Shown piece after piece: positions 8,314-17,364 of a stretch of 64,000 nucleotides of DNA; within the stretch, counting starts at the first letter, position 1; every line of letters starts with the position of its first letter. The stretch is from Clostridium yunnanense (GTDB lineage: Bacteria; Bacillota; Clostridia; Clostridiales; Clostridiaceae). A program made the translations under genes and the position numbers. Below the pieces are notes generated by a model. It saw nothing but the letters and a program-made list of their open reading frames with translations, was not told the origin of the DNA and made no database searches. The stretch lies in NCBI RefSeq assembly GCF_016595795.1, contig NZ_JAENHN010000071.1, positions 1-64,000 of the forward strand, written 5' to 3'.

Positions 8314-11300
8314 ATGTTGAAAAGAAAAATTTCATATGTATTAATTGTTTTATTTGTATTTAATTTATTTGCAGGAATCAATATAAAAAGTGTTGAGGCC
8401 GCTACTATAGTTGAGGGAGAAGTACTTACTTTAAACAATACCTTGACTTATGATAGGAAAACTAGTGATAATAAGTATTTTGAGATAAGTCTTAAACAAG
8501 GAGAATATGTAAGTATTGCAAGTAAGTGTTCTCTAAGCTCAGGAAGCGTTGCAATATCAGTGGTAAGTTCTGCGGATAGTAATGCTATAAGTTTTAAAAC
8601 TTCTGGTGATAGCACTTCTTTAACAGATGGAAAGTTTGGAGCAGTTAATTTTGTGGCTCCTAAAGATGGGACTTATTTCATTAAGGTTTCAGGAACTGGG
8701 TATGGAAGGATTGCACTGACTCCTTATAGAGGATGGCAAAATCCAGAAGAAAAAGATGAAAAAAGGACTTTTAGTTCTACCTTCAATACTGCAAAGTATA
8801 TAGTAGATGGTACATATAACTTGGAGACAGCTACAGGAGATTATGTAAATTACTATAGGTTTAATGGACAAGCAGGTTCACAAATAAGTATAAATATAGC
8901 AGCAAATATTAACTCTGGAACCTTATACGCAAGATTATATGATTTGGATGGAAATATAATAGATAATCAGTATATAGGTTTATCTAACGGTGCTAATAAG
9001 ACAATGAAGTATACTATACCGGTATCAAGTGTGTATTATTTGAAGGTTTATGGTGCAGTGGGCTCTTTTGCCCTAACTACTACAGGAATAGCTCAAGATA
9101 AAGATAGTGATGGGGATAAACTTTTAGATTCAATAGAATATTGCAGAAAAACAAATCCTGCTGTACCTGATACTGATGGTGATGGAACAGATGATTATAA
9201 CGAAGTGGTAAATGGTAAAAAGCCACTATTAAAAAATGAATATACGGAAACGGAACTTATTAACGCATCGACAACAAGTACTGCAATTCCAATAAAATTT
9301 AATGAGTTTATGGGAGGCCCATTAACTTCTCAGCATTTTTATAAGCTTAATTTATTAGAAGATGAGGTTGCAACAATAGTTCTAAGGAGTAACAATTTTC
9401 CATCTGTAAGTACGGATTTTAATATCTATGACCAAGATGGTAAGAATTACCAAACATACTCATCGACAAATTCAAGTTATTCTAATTATACTGTTAAGGA
9501 TATAAGAGCAAACAGAACTTCAACCTTCTATATAGGAATACCAAGCAAAAAGAGCACATACGGTAACTATGAAATAGGAGTATTCAAAGGCTGGAAAAAT
9601 GTAGATCAGAAAGATGATGAAAGAAATTATTTTGGAAGTTATAGTACTGCAAGATATTTAAAAAGTGGTACTTACAATATAGAGAATAGATTTGAAGATC
9701 CAAAAAGATACTTTAGATTCATGGCAAAAGAAGGAGATAAAATTGCTATTAATTTAAAAAATAACGGTACTAACGATCCACTTGATGGATGGATAACAGA
9801 TGAAACTCTTAATGAAATAAAGCATACTAAACAAAGTAATGGTTATACATACATTAATAACGGGGAAACAGGTTCTTTAGAATACACCATACCAGCTGAT
9901 GGGATGTACTATTTTGTTACTGATTGCTATTATTCTTCATATGATGGAGTTGGGACAATGGAGATAAGTTTTGAGGGCATAAGGCAAGAAGAAGATACTG
10001 ATAAGGACGGGGTATTTGATTCAACTGAAAAGTGGAGAGGCACTGATCCTAATAAAGTTGACAGTGATGGAGATGGAATAAGCGATTATGATGAGCTGAA
10101 AAATGGCTCTAGCCCTATTATAGATAATAATTTAGTAACGTCTGATAGTGCTGGAGATACCAAAAGTAACGCTATTGAGGTAAAAAACTTTGATAAGCTT
10201 GTTAGCACGAAGATAAGCTCAGAAACAGATACTTGGTTTAAGTTTAATTTATTGCAAGGTCAGCAGGTTAACATTGATGCATTACTTAGAGTATCTTATA
10301 CAACATATTTTCATTGTTACTTAAGAGATAAAAATGGTAACTTAATACAAGAGATTGACAGTCAATCTAGAAATTCTACCGGTGCAGATAAAGGTTATTT
10401 ATATTCCTTTACTGCTAGTAAAACTGATACTTATTATTTAGATTTCAACGGAAGTAGCTTTGGTAGGATTGATTTAACTTTAAGAAACAGCTGGAGAAAC
10501 CCATCTGTAAAGGATTCTGAGAGAGATTATGACTACACTTTTGCAACTTCTAAGTATATAACAGATGGAAGAAAAGTACTTCCAAACAATGGTCTTGGTA
10601 ATAAATATTTTAGATTTACTGCGAATGTAAATAATCTCATTTCAATAAAGCTGAAAGATATAATATCAAGTGGAGATCTTAAAGGCTATGTGGTAGATAA
10701 GACAGGAAATACTGTATTTACTTTGGCTAATGTCAATGATAAAAATGATACAGGAATCAGTAGCAATGAAACTGCCTCCGCTCAATACAAGGTTCCGAGT
10801 ACAGGAGTATATTATCTGGTTGTTTCAGGGACTTATGGAGTGTTTGATCTAACAACTTCTGGAATAAACGGAGATATAGATAGCGATGTAGATGGAGTTT
10901 CTGATATCATAGAACTTGATAGAGGCACAGATTTAAAAAATAAGGACACTGACTTAGATGGAACCACTGATTATGATGAATATAAAAATGGTACGAACCC
11001 ACGTATTCGTACTGAATTTACAGATGAAGCTATCTCAAATGCAAATACTTTAGTTAATGCTAATGAATTAAATTATATCAACAGTGGATATTCAGGTAGC
11101 ACTTCTACTAATACAGAAGCCTGGTACAAGATAAACTTAAAAGCTAATCAAACAATAGAACTGGTTGCTAAAGGTCAACTTACTAAAGGTTATATCATAG
11201 CATCGATTTGTGATAGCGAAGGCTATGAAGAGTATAATATGAAAACCAATATAGAAAATACTCATTACTCAAATTTAACCTTTAAGGCAGATAAAGATGA

Positions 11301-12204
11301 CTATTATTATATAAAGATCTTGAATAATAAGGCTATAGGTAGTTATTGGTTTAATATATATAATGGATGGGAAAATACAGATGAAAAAGATGACAATAGA
11401 AACTATTATTCCTCTTTCTCTACTGCCAAACAGTTTAGTCCTGGAAGATATACTACAAATTCTTATGGGGCAAGCTATTTTAGACTAAATGGGAAAAAAG
11501 ATGATACACTCAAGTTAGGAATTTCAGCATATCTTAGTAGTGGAAGTTTAACCGGTAAGGTATATGATCAAAATTATAATTTAGTTACTAACTTTGTTAC
11601 TAATGTACAAGGTAATGCAATTACAAATGGAATGACAAGTACCTTAGAATATAAATATCCTGCAGATGGGATATATTATGTAGAGATATCAGGTAATACT
11701 GGTGACTTTGAGTTAACCACATCAGCTAGTTATCTAAAACTGGTTAATTCAAGTATAAAGGATGGACAAAGATATGATTATACTTCAAATCAAGTTAAGT
11801 TAGACTTTGATCAAAAAATAATAGCTTCTAATACTTCAAATATTACATTTACAACTGGAACTAATGAGATTATAAAGGCTTCTGTAGAACTAAGCGGAAG
11901 TTCAGTGACAATAAAGCCTACAGTAGCTTTAAAGAAGAATACACAATATACTTTGAATGTTCCGAAGGATGCATTTACAAACATATGTGGTGCAACCAGT
12001 GAAAAAGACTATATAGTTAAGTTCTCTACTATATGCACTGACGTAAATCAAGATGGTGCTGTTGATATTAAAGATTTAGCAGCTGTGGCATCGGATTATG
12101 AAAAAACAGCATCAGACAGTAGTTTTGATACCAATAAAGATATTAATGGAGATAAGATGATAGATATCTTTGACTTGGTTTTTGTAGCTAAAGATTTTAA
12201 TTGA
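8314..12204 (+). CDS. Secreted four-unit PPC-like / Ca-hinge repeat protein with dockerin
   Basis: 1296 residues; signal peptide ends near SVEAAT. Four units of about 295 residues each contain a pair of pre-peptidase C-terminal (PPC)-like beta-sandwiches. Each carries the block GW-N-x4-KD-x-R followed by STAKYI and GTYN (for example RGWQNPEEKDEKRTF and NGWENTDEKDDNRNY). The units are separated by three thrombospondin-3-like acidic hinges near residues 260, 558 and 853, such as DTDGDGTDDYNEVVNG and DSDGDGISDYDELKNG, which should bind Ca2+. Residues about 1145-1235 are a Big5/SbsA-like Ig domain. A dockerin occupies 1241-1296 (VDIKDLAAVASDY then MIDIFDLVFVAKDF). No catalytic domain is seen, so it is probably a long, Ca-stiffened stalk or ligand-binding protein. 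GGTGGTGAAAA precedes the ATG. Confidence 0.88.
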   Translation: MLKRKISYVLIVLFVFNLFAGINIKSVEAATIVEGEVLTLNNTLTYDRKTSDNKYFEISLKQGEYVSIASKCSLSSGSVAISVVSSADSNAISFKTSGDSTSLTDGKFGAVNFVAPKDGTYFIKVSGTGYGRIALTPYRGWQNPEEKDEKRTFSSTFNTAKYIVDGTYNLETATGDYVNYYRFNGQAGSQISINIAANINSGTLYARLYDLDGNIIDNQYIGLSNGANKTMKYTIPVSSVYYLKVYGAVGSFALTTTGIAQDKDSDGDKLLDSIEYCRKTNPAVPDTDGDGTDDYNEVVNGKKPLLKNEYTETELINASTTSTAIPIKFNEFMGGPLTSQHFYKLNLLEDEVATIVLRSNNFPSVSTDFNIYDQDGKNYQTYSSTNSSYSNYTVKDIRANRTSTFYIGIPSKKSTYGNYEIGVFKGWKNVDQKDDERNYFGSYSTARYLKSGTYNIENRFEDPKRYFRFMAKEGDKIAINLKNNGTNDPLDGWITDETLNEIKHTKQSNGYTYINNGETGSLEYTIPADGMYYFVTDCYYSSYDGVGTMEISFEGIRQEEDTDKDGVFDSTEKWRGTDPNKVDSDGDGISDYDELKNGSSPIIDNNLVTSDSAGDTKSNAIEVKNFDKLVSTKISSETDTWFKFNLLQGQQVNIDALLRVSYTTYFHCYLRDKNGNLIQEIDSQSRNSTGADKGYLYSFTASKTDTYYLDFNGSSFGRIDLTLRNSWRNPSVKDSERDYDYTFATSKYITDGRKVLPNNGLGNKYFRFTANVNNLISIKLKDIISSGDLKGYVVDKTGNTVFTLANVNDKNDTGISSNETASAQYKVPSTGVYYLVVSGTYGVFDLTTSGINGDIDSDVDGVSDIIELDRGTDLKNKDTDLDGTTDYDEYKNGTNPRIRTEFTDEAISNANTLVNANELNYINSGYSGSTSTNTEAWYKINLKANQTIELVAKGQLTKGYIIASICDSEGYEEYNMKTNIENTHYSNLTFKADKDDYYYIKILNNKAIGSYWFNIYNGWENTDEKDDNRNYYSSFSTAKQFSPGRYTTNSYGASYFRLNGKKDDTLKLGISAYLSSGSLTGKVYDQNYNLVTNFVTNVQGNAITNGMTSTLEYKYPADGIYYVEISGNTGDFELTTSASYLKLVNSSIKDGQRYDYTSNQVKLDFDQKIIASNTSNITFTTGTNEIIKASVELSGSSVTIKPTVALKKNTQYTLNVPKDAFTNICGATSEKDYIVKFSTICTDVNQDGAVDIKDLAAVASDYEKTASDSSFDTNKDINGDKMIDIFDLVFVAKDFN

Positions 12205-12281
12205 TTTACTAAAAAAGATTTAATTTTATAAATAATTAATAAGAAGATCTTTATTCTTTAGATTATGTTCTATAATATTTT

Positions 12282-12320
12282 AACCGCATACCAAACTAAT
12301 GGTATGCGGTTATTTTTTAT
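12282..12320 (+). terminator. Intrinsic terminator between convergent genes
   Basis: AACCGCATACCA (12282-12293), loop AACTAA, TGGTATGCGGTT (12300-12311), then ATTTTTTATT. The T tract serves the plus-strand gene ending at 12204. The hairpin overlaps the end of the minus-strand gene only just beyond its stop codon, and may also protect that 3' end. Confidence 0.9.
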
Positions 12321-14851
12321 TGTATTGATCTAGCTACAATTATTAAATCAAATATATCAATAATTTTATCATTATTAAAATCATACTCTGAGATAAAATC
12401 TGAAGCTGAGGATGTCCTTTCATATAGGCTGGCAACTGAGGCTAAATCCATGATATCTACAGTACCGTCATTATTTACGTCTGCAGCATCATGTGTAGAT
12501 ATAAAATTCAGCCAGTTAAAATTAAAGTCACCACCTTTAGCATAAACTCTTAAGGTTTGTTTTCCAGCAGTGAGCTTTACATCTGCAGTGATAGTCTGCC
12601 AGTTCTGCCATCCACCTGTGTTTGGCACATTTGTAGTTGCAAGTACGTCAGTTCCTTTCATAAGTTGAATAATTCCATTTGTATTAGGGCTTGATATTCT
12701 ATATTCAACCTTATATGTACCTGATTTAGATACATTCACGTTGTAATCCATCCAATCGTCATTATTTACCCATCCAATATTAAGGGTGCCTTCTGAACAG
12801 CCTTGTGTCTGTATTCCATTCATTGTGTTATAATCTTCAGCTTCAATTTTTCCTGGTATCGGACTTACTAATGGTGTAATTGTATATGTTGCACTTGCCA
12901 CCGTTGAATCTTTCATCCCTTGCATAATTGCATAAGCTTTTATAGTAGTTGTATCTGAAACATTAATTGAAGCAGTGTAGGTTGGGGATGAACTATTTGG
13001 TGTGCTTCCATCTAGTGTATATTTAATAGTTGCTCCTGGTGTAGAGCAAGATATTGTTACGCTCTTAGCTGATGCATAATTTCCTCCAGCAGGGTTGAAG
13101 GTTGGTGCCGCTACTTGTGATACATTGCTTCCTCCTATATCTACAAGCTCTATGCCATGTCCAGTGCCTAAGTTTGTGGAATATTTCTTTTCAGTTGAAT
13201 TATTCCAATGCTCATGAACACCAAGACTGTTTAATCTGACTCCATCTGGTGCATAAACAGTTCCTGAAGGAGGATTGTTTGCTAAAGCTTCTTCATGAAG
13301 GTAACTATCGGAATTTGCCATCATATTTTGGCCCATTTCAGAATTTATGAAGTCAAATCCAACTGAATCAAGTGCCACTTGATCTTGTGACATGAATATA
13401 CTTGCAGGCCAAGTTCCGTTAAAAGGTGCAGATTTCCACTTTTCAGGTATAACATCTGAATGTTTTGCACCATATAAGCCATCTAATATATTAATTAAGG
13501 TTTTTCCTCCCAAGTCCTTATCTCCCATAAAATCAACAAAAGGGGTATAGGTATCATATGGTCTAGCAAGATCGTGATCTATACCATTTAGAGTTCCGTA
13601 ATGATTTTTAGCACTTAAGGTCATTCCAGCTAAAGGGTGTGCCTTTAAAATTGGCATATCAATTAAATACTCTGACTCCGCTACTACAGTAGGGATTTTA
13701 TCACCAGTGTAAGTTTTAGCGGAGTAATGAATTACAGGGGCGGACCAAACTACTTTACTTCTTCCATCTCCACCATTTTGATCAACAAAAACTACATTAG
13801 GAAACTCTTTTTTGCAGTAATTAAAGATATTATCAGCTATATATCTTGAAGCATCATATATAATAATGTCTTCTTGTGCTACACCAGCTTTATTAACTAA
13901 TTGACGTAATACCGAAAGGATAAGCTGAGGAGAAGGATTAATGTTATTAACCTGTTGAGTATGACTATCTCTAGTATTATTACAATTTATTTTTATAGCT
14001 ATTTTTTCTCCACTTTTATATCCGATGATTCCTTTTTCATGATTCTGATTGAAATATTTAAAAATTGCATCCCAAGAGTCAGTATCATTATTTGTTTTTG
14101 TTAATGCTTGAATAGAAGTTGATACCATGCTATCAACTAATGTTTGATTTGTATTATTGTCTTGCCACCAATAGCCTGTAGAACCATCCCAGGTTGTTGC
14201 ATTCAAATTACGAGCCCAAGTAACTCTTCCAGGGAATATTCCTTTTCCAACTCCCATCGGAGAATTAGGACCATCAGGTACAGTTGATGCTTTTGCTGAG
14301 CTCAAAGAACTGCTTGCTGTAAAGATAGTAGAAACTAGTAATCCAATTATAATTACAATGGACGCTTGTACATATTTTGCGTTTTTTATCAGCTTTTTAG
14401 ATTTCATAAAAGAAGCAACTAATCCGAAGACCCCAACGGCCCAAGTAACAAAGCTTGCAGCTACCGGAGCTACTACACGCATACAAGGATATTGAGCTCT
14501 GCTAGGTTTAGGAATAACACGTATTAAAAACCATATCAAAGAGCCCAAGCCTATAATAGGAAAGAACCATTTTTTTAGACCTTTAAGGTCCTTTCTTTTT
14601 GAAGGTTCACTTATAATCTTTCCTGTTTTGGGACATCGCTTTACTTCTTGTGAAGCATCTTCTGATGAGTTTATGATCCTTCCAGTCTTAGGGCACCTTT
14701 TTATTTCTTGTGAAGTATCTTGTGATGAGTTTATAATCCGTCCGGTCTTAGGGCATCGTTTTACCCCTTCTAAAGTATCTTCTGAGGAATTTATGATTTT
14801 TCCTGTTTTAGGACATCTTTTTTCCTCTACTGAATTATCATTTGACACCAT
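12317..14851 (-). CDS. Membrane-anchored DUF362 protein with CPKTG repeats, chitobiase-C-like, CBM6 and dockerin domains
   Basis: 844 residues; GGAG lies 8 nt upstream of the ATG. Residues 11-80 are four exact 20-residue repeats, KRCPKTG(K/R)II plus a Ser/Glu-rich spacer, with cysteines at 13, 33, 53 and 73. Three hydrophobic segments follow (about 95-112, 127-148 and 161-179), the last ending SSLSSAKAST like a signal-peptidase site. This predicts the repeats inside the cell and everything else outside. Residues about 200-580 are a DUF362 domain (IAIKINCNNT, IIIYDASRYI, YLIDMPILKAHPLAGMTLSA). About 600-680 resembles the Ig-like chitobiase C-terminal domain (ATIKYTLDGSTPNSSSP), and about 690-787 is a CBM6 (IEAEDYNTMNGIQTQ, NDDWMDYNVNV). 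The dockerin is 788-844. DUF362 function is unsettled. It is the only dockerin protein here on the minus strand and with a multi-pass anchor. Confidence 0.88.
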   Translation of the reverse strand: MVSNDNSVEEKRCPKTGKIINSSEDTLEGVKRCPKTGRIINSSQDTSQEIKRCPKTGRIINSSEDASQEVKRCPKTGKIISEPSKRKDLKGLKKWFFPIIGLGSLIWFLIRVIPKPSRAQYPCMRVVAPVAASFVTWAVGVFGLVASFMKSKKLIKNAKYVQASIVIIIGLLVSTIFTASSSLSSAKASTVPDGPNSPMGVGKGIFPGRVTWARNLNATTWDGSTGYWWQDNNTNQTLVDSMVSTSIQALTKTNNDTDSWDAIFKYFNQNHEKGIIGYKSGEKIAIKINCNNTRDSHTQQVNNINPSPQLILSVLRQLVNKAGVAQEDIIIYDASRYIADNIFNYCKKEFPNVVFVDQNGGDGRSKVVWSAPVIHYSAKTYTGDKIPTVVAESEYLIDMPILKAHPLAGMTLSAKNHYGTLNGIDHDLARPYDTYTPFVDFMGDKDLGGKTLINILDGLYGAKHSDVIPEKWKSAPFNGTWPASIFMSQDQVALDSVGFDFINSEMGQNMMANSDSYLHEEALANNPPSGTVYAPDGVRLNSLGVHEHWNNSTEKKYSTNLGTGHGIELVDIGGSNVSQVAAPTFNPAGGNYASAKSVTISCSTPGATIKYTLDGSTPNSSSPTYTASINVSDTTTIKAYAIMQGMKDSTVASATYTITPLVSPIPGKIEAEDYNTMNGIQTQGCSEGTLNIGWVNNDDWMDYNVNVSKSGTYKVEYRISSPNTNGIIQLMKGTDVLATTNVPNTGGWQNWQTITADVKLTAGKQTLRVYAKGGDFNFNWLNFISTHDAADVNNDGTVDIMDLASVASLYERTSSASDFISEYDFNNDKIIDIFDLIIVARSIQ
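14612..14821 (-). repeat. Four 60-bp coding repeats (CPKTG units)
   Basis: Codes residues 11-80 of the DUF362 protein. The period is exactly 60 bp and each unit holds one Cys in an RCPKTG(K/R)II block. Synonymous drift is visible between copies while the block is conserved, which suggests selection on the motif. Confidence 0.9.
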
Positions 14852-15163
14852 TTAATCAACTCCATTTTTGCAATATTGTAATAAACAGAATGAAGATTTT
14901 TTCATCATAAAGAAATAATCTGTTATTTTTGAATTTAATAATTAAATTCTACATAAAAACATAAAAACTTGCAAATTTTTCTAAAAAAACTTTGAATTAT
15001 TTTATTTTTATTAATAATATTATTAATGTCGATTTTAAACTTTAGGTTTAAATATGTATCTTTTATTAAAAAAGATTATTTAATTTATTAATAATCTTTT
15101 GACACTTATTGTTAATGTTTATATATGGTATAATTTCAATTAAGTTCAATGAGGAGGGGTTTT
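14852..15163. promoter_or_regulatory. AT-rich divergent intergenic region upstream of 15164
   Basis: Contains a perfect 11-bp inverted repeat AAAAGATTATT (15070-15080) / AATAATCTTTT (15090-15100). Its T run merges into TTGACA (15099-15104). TATATG follows 17 nt after TTGACA, and an extended -10 TGGTATAAT ends at 15134. Two overlapping promoters for the 15164 gene are possible, and the hairpin could act as an upstream terminator or operator. I see nothing coding here. Confidence 0.5.
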
Positions 15164-17230
15164 ATGGGGAAAAGATTTTTTAGTACGCTTTTAGTATTAA
15201 TATTTTTTATTTCAGCTGTTAATTTTAAAGTTGTATTTGCAGCTTCTGATGTTACACCACCGACTATAAATGGTATGACTTGGACGGGAACAGATTTACA
15301 TGTTGGAGATAAATTAGAGGTAGAAATTGATGCAAGTGATTTAGAATCGGGAATAGCTACTGGAGACTATCAAACAAGTATATATATAGAACATAGCAAG
15401 ACATATATAAGCAAAGGCGAGATGCTGCAATACGATGAAGCTAATAAAATGTTAAAAGCTACGTTCACTATAACATCAGATATGCAATCAGGAGAGTGGC
15501 AATTAAGCTTTGTGTGTCTAAAAGATAAGGCAAATAATATAAAATACTTTCATAGAAGTGATTTTAATAAACAATATAAAATTAATGTAATAGGAGCAAC
15601 ATCAGATATAACTCCACCAACAATAAAAGATATGAGTTGGACAGGTACAGATTTAAAAGTAGGCGATAAATTAGAAGTGGAGATAGATGCAAGTGATGAA
15701 GAATCAGGAATAGCTACTGGAGACTATCAAACAAGTATATATATAGAACATAGTAAGACATATATAAGCAAAGGAGAAATGTTAGAATATGATGAGGTTA
15801 GTAAAACATTAAAGGCAACGTTTACTATAACTTCGGACATGCAATCAGGAGAATGGCAATTAAGCTTTGTGTGTCTAAAAGATAAGGCAAATAATATAAA
15901 ATACTTCCATAGAAGTGATTTTAATAAAGAATATAAAATTAATATAATAGGAGAAACATCAGATATAACTCCACCGACAATAAAAGATATGAGTTGGACA
16001 GGAACTGATTTAAAAGTTGGCGATAAACTGGAAGTTACAATAGATGCAAGTGATTTAGAATCAGGAATAGCTACTGGAGATTATCAAACAGGTATATATA
16101 TAGAACATAGTAAGACATATATAAGCAAAGGCGAGATTTTGCAATATGATGAAGCTAATAAAATGTTAAAAGCTACGTTCACTATAACATCAAATATGCA
16201 ATCAGGAGAGTGGATATTAAGCTTTGTCTGTTTAAAAGACAATGCAAACAACATAAGGTATTTCCATAGAAGTGATTTTAATCAGCAATATAAAATTAAT
16301 GTATTATCAGTATTTTCTGGTACTGATAACAGTTCAATTGTAAAAGGGACTACATTCAATCCATTGGATGGAGTTAAAGCAGAAAGCACTTACGAAGGAG
16401 ATTTTACTGATAAAATAACTTATTCAGGAAGTGTTGATACAAGCTCTGAGGGAATATATCTAATAAAGTACGAAGCAAATGGAAAAAATGGAGATGTATA
16501 TCGTGATTATAGATGGATAACTGTAGTAAATGATGTTCATTATGATGAAAATGGACAATTGGATGGTAGTTATTTCAATGGTGATGTACCGATAAATATT
16601 TCTAATGTAGCAAATTCAAGTTCCATAGATATAACAAAGGATGGAAGTCAGTATTCACTAGGAACTAGTAATGTTATTAGTGAAGAAGGGGTTTATAACC
16701 TATCTTTTGATGGAAATTCAAGCAATAATATAGTGAATAGTGCATTAAGTTATAAAGCAATCAATTCTACTACATTGACTAGCACTCAATCAGGCGACTC
16801 ATCAGGAAAAAAAGGCATTAAAATAATTGTAGATAAAACTAAGCCTACTATTTTAAATACTATGCCTAAGGCAATAAACGAAGGCGTTAAACTTCAAGCA
16901 AAAGACTTTTTAACAGCACAAGATAATAGTGGGAAGCTTGAATATAGTTTTGTGTCTGAGCCTAAGTGGACAAATTTAGGAGATCAGATAGTTAATGTTA
17001 AGGCAAAAGATTTTGCTGGAAACTATGTTACGAGTGGTGTGAAGTTAAAGATTGTTGATAGGTGTGACATGGACAAGAGCGGTACTGTTGATATGGTAGA
17101 TATGGCGACAGTTGCACAAAACTATGAGCACAATACTAAAGATTATAAAGATAAATATATTGGAGATTTCAACAATGATGGAGTAGTGGATATATTTGAT
17201 ATAGTAACTTTGTCAAAAAGATTAAAATAA
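15164..17230 (+). CDS. Secreted triple-repeat Ig-like dockerin protein
   Basis: 688 residues. The upstream ATG at 15149 lies inside the ribosome binding site (ATGAGGAGGGG), so the ATG at 15164 is the likely start. A signal peptide ends near VVFAAS. Residues 28-146, 147-265 and 266-about 381 are three 119-residue repeats beginning SD-x-TPPTI and containing HVGDKLEVEIDASD, ATGDYQTSIYIEHSKTYISK and a single Cys in FVCLKD. They resemble Ig-like adhesin repeats acting on bound ligands. Residues about 385-465 match a DUF5011-type Ig-like domain (GTTFNPLDGVKAES), and further Ig-like material follows. A dockerin at 634-688 reads DKSGTVDMVDMATVAQNY then NNDGVVDIFDIVTLSKR. No enzyme motif is visible; an adhesin or structural role is inferred. 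Confidence 0.88.
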   Translation: MGKRFFSTLLVLIFFISAVNFKVVFAASDVTPPTINGMTWTGTDLHVGDKLEVEIDASDLESGIATGDYQTSIYIEHSKTYISKGEMLQYDEANKMLKATFTITSDMQSGEWQLSFVCLKDKANNIKYFHRSDFNKQYKINVIGATSDITPPTIKDMSWTGTDLKVGDKLEVEIDASDEESGIATGDYQTSIYIEHSKTYISKGEMLEYDEVSKTLKATFTITSDMQSGEWQLSFVCLKDKANNIKYFHRSDFNKEYKINIIGETSDITPPTIKDMSWTGTDLKVGDKLEVTIDASDLESGIATGDYQTGIYIEHSKTYISKGEILQYDEANKMLKATFTITSNMQSGEWILSFVCLKDNANNIRYFHRSDFNQQYKINVLSVFSGTDNSSIVKGTTFNPLDGVKAESTYEGDFTDKITYSGSVDTSSEGIYLIKYEANGKNGDVYRDYRWITVVNDVHYDENGQLDGSYFNGDVPINISNVANSSSIDITKDGSQYSLGTSNVISEEGVYNLSFDGNSSNNIVNSALSYKAINSTTLTSTQSGDSSGKKGIKIIVDKTKPTILNTMPKAINEGVKLQAKDFLTAQDNSGKLEYSFVSEPKWTNLGDQIVNVKAKDFAGNYVTSGVKLKIVDRCDMDKSGTVDMVDMATVAQNYEHNTKDYKDKYIGDFNNDGVVDIFDIVTLSKRLK
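15245..16306 (+). repeat. Three tandem 357-bp coding repeats
   Basis: Copies at 15245-15601, 15602-15958 and 15959-about 16306. Copies 1 and 3 share variants (GAAGCTAATAAAATGTTAAAAG) that copy 2 lacks, so duplication was followed by exchange or was stepwise. Confidence 0.9.
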
Positions 17231-17244
17231 TATAACTACTAGAT

Positions 17245-17285
17245 ATAGTGCTATAGCGGAAATTACTGCTATAGCACTATTTTAT
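17245..17285 (+). terminator. Intrinsic terminator after 15164-17230
   Basis: ATAGTGCTATAGC (17245-17257) pairs perfectly with GCTATAGCACTAT (17268-17280), followed by TTTATT. Confidence 0.85.
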
Positions 17286-17305
17286 TGGTACAAATTACAA
17301 CTATA

Positions 17306-17345
17306 TACATTTACAAAATATGATTTATAATAAAAAGTGTAACAT
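17306..17345 (+). promoter_or_regulatory. Promoter element shared with the 22247 gene
   Basis: TACAT at 17306, 15 nt, TATAAT at 17326-17331, then GTGTAACA. The same words at the same 20-nt TACAT-to-TATAAT offset occur at 22116-22141, followed by ATGTAACA. The -35 (ATATAC) is poor, so an activator or alternative factor may be needed. Confidence 0.5.
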
Positions 17346-17364
17346 GATTTCTAGGGGGACGATT

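Noticed and set aside
14628-14855. 75-codon plus-strand ORF with internal repeats
   Set aside because: It is the complement of the four CPKTG repeats; the repeats come from the minus-strand gene.
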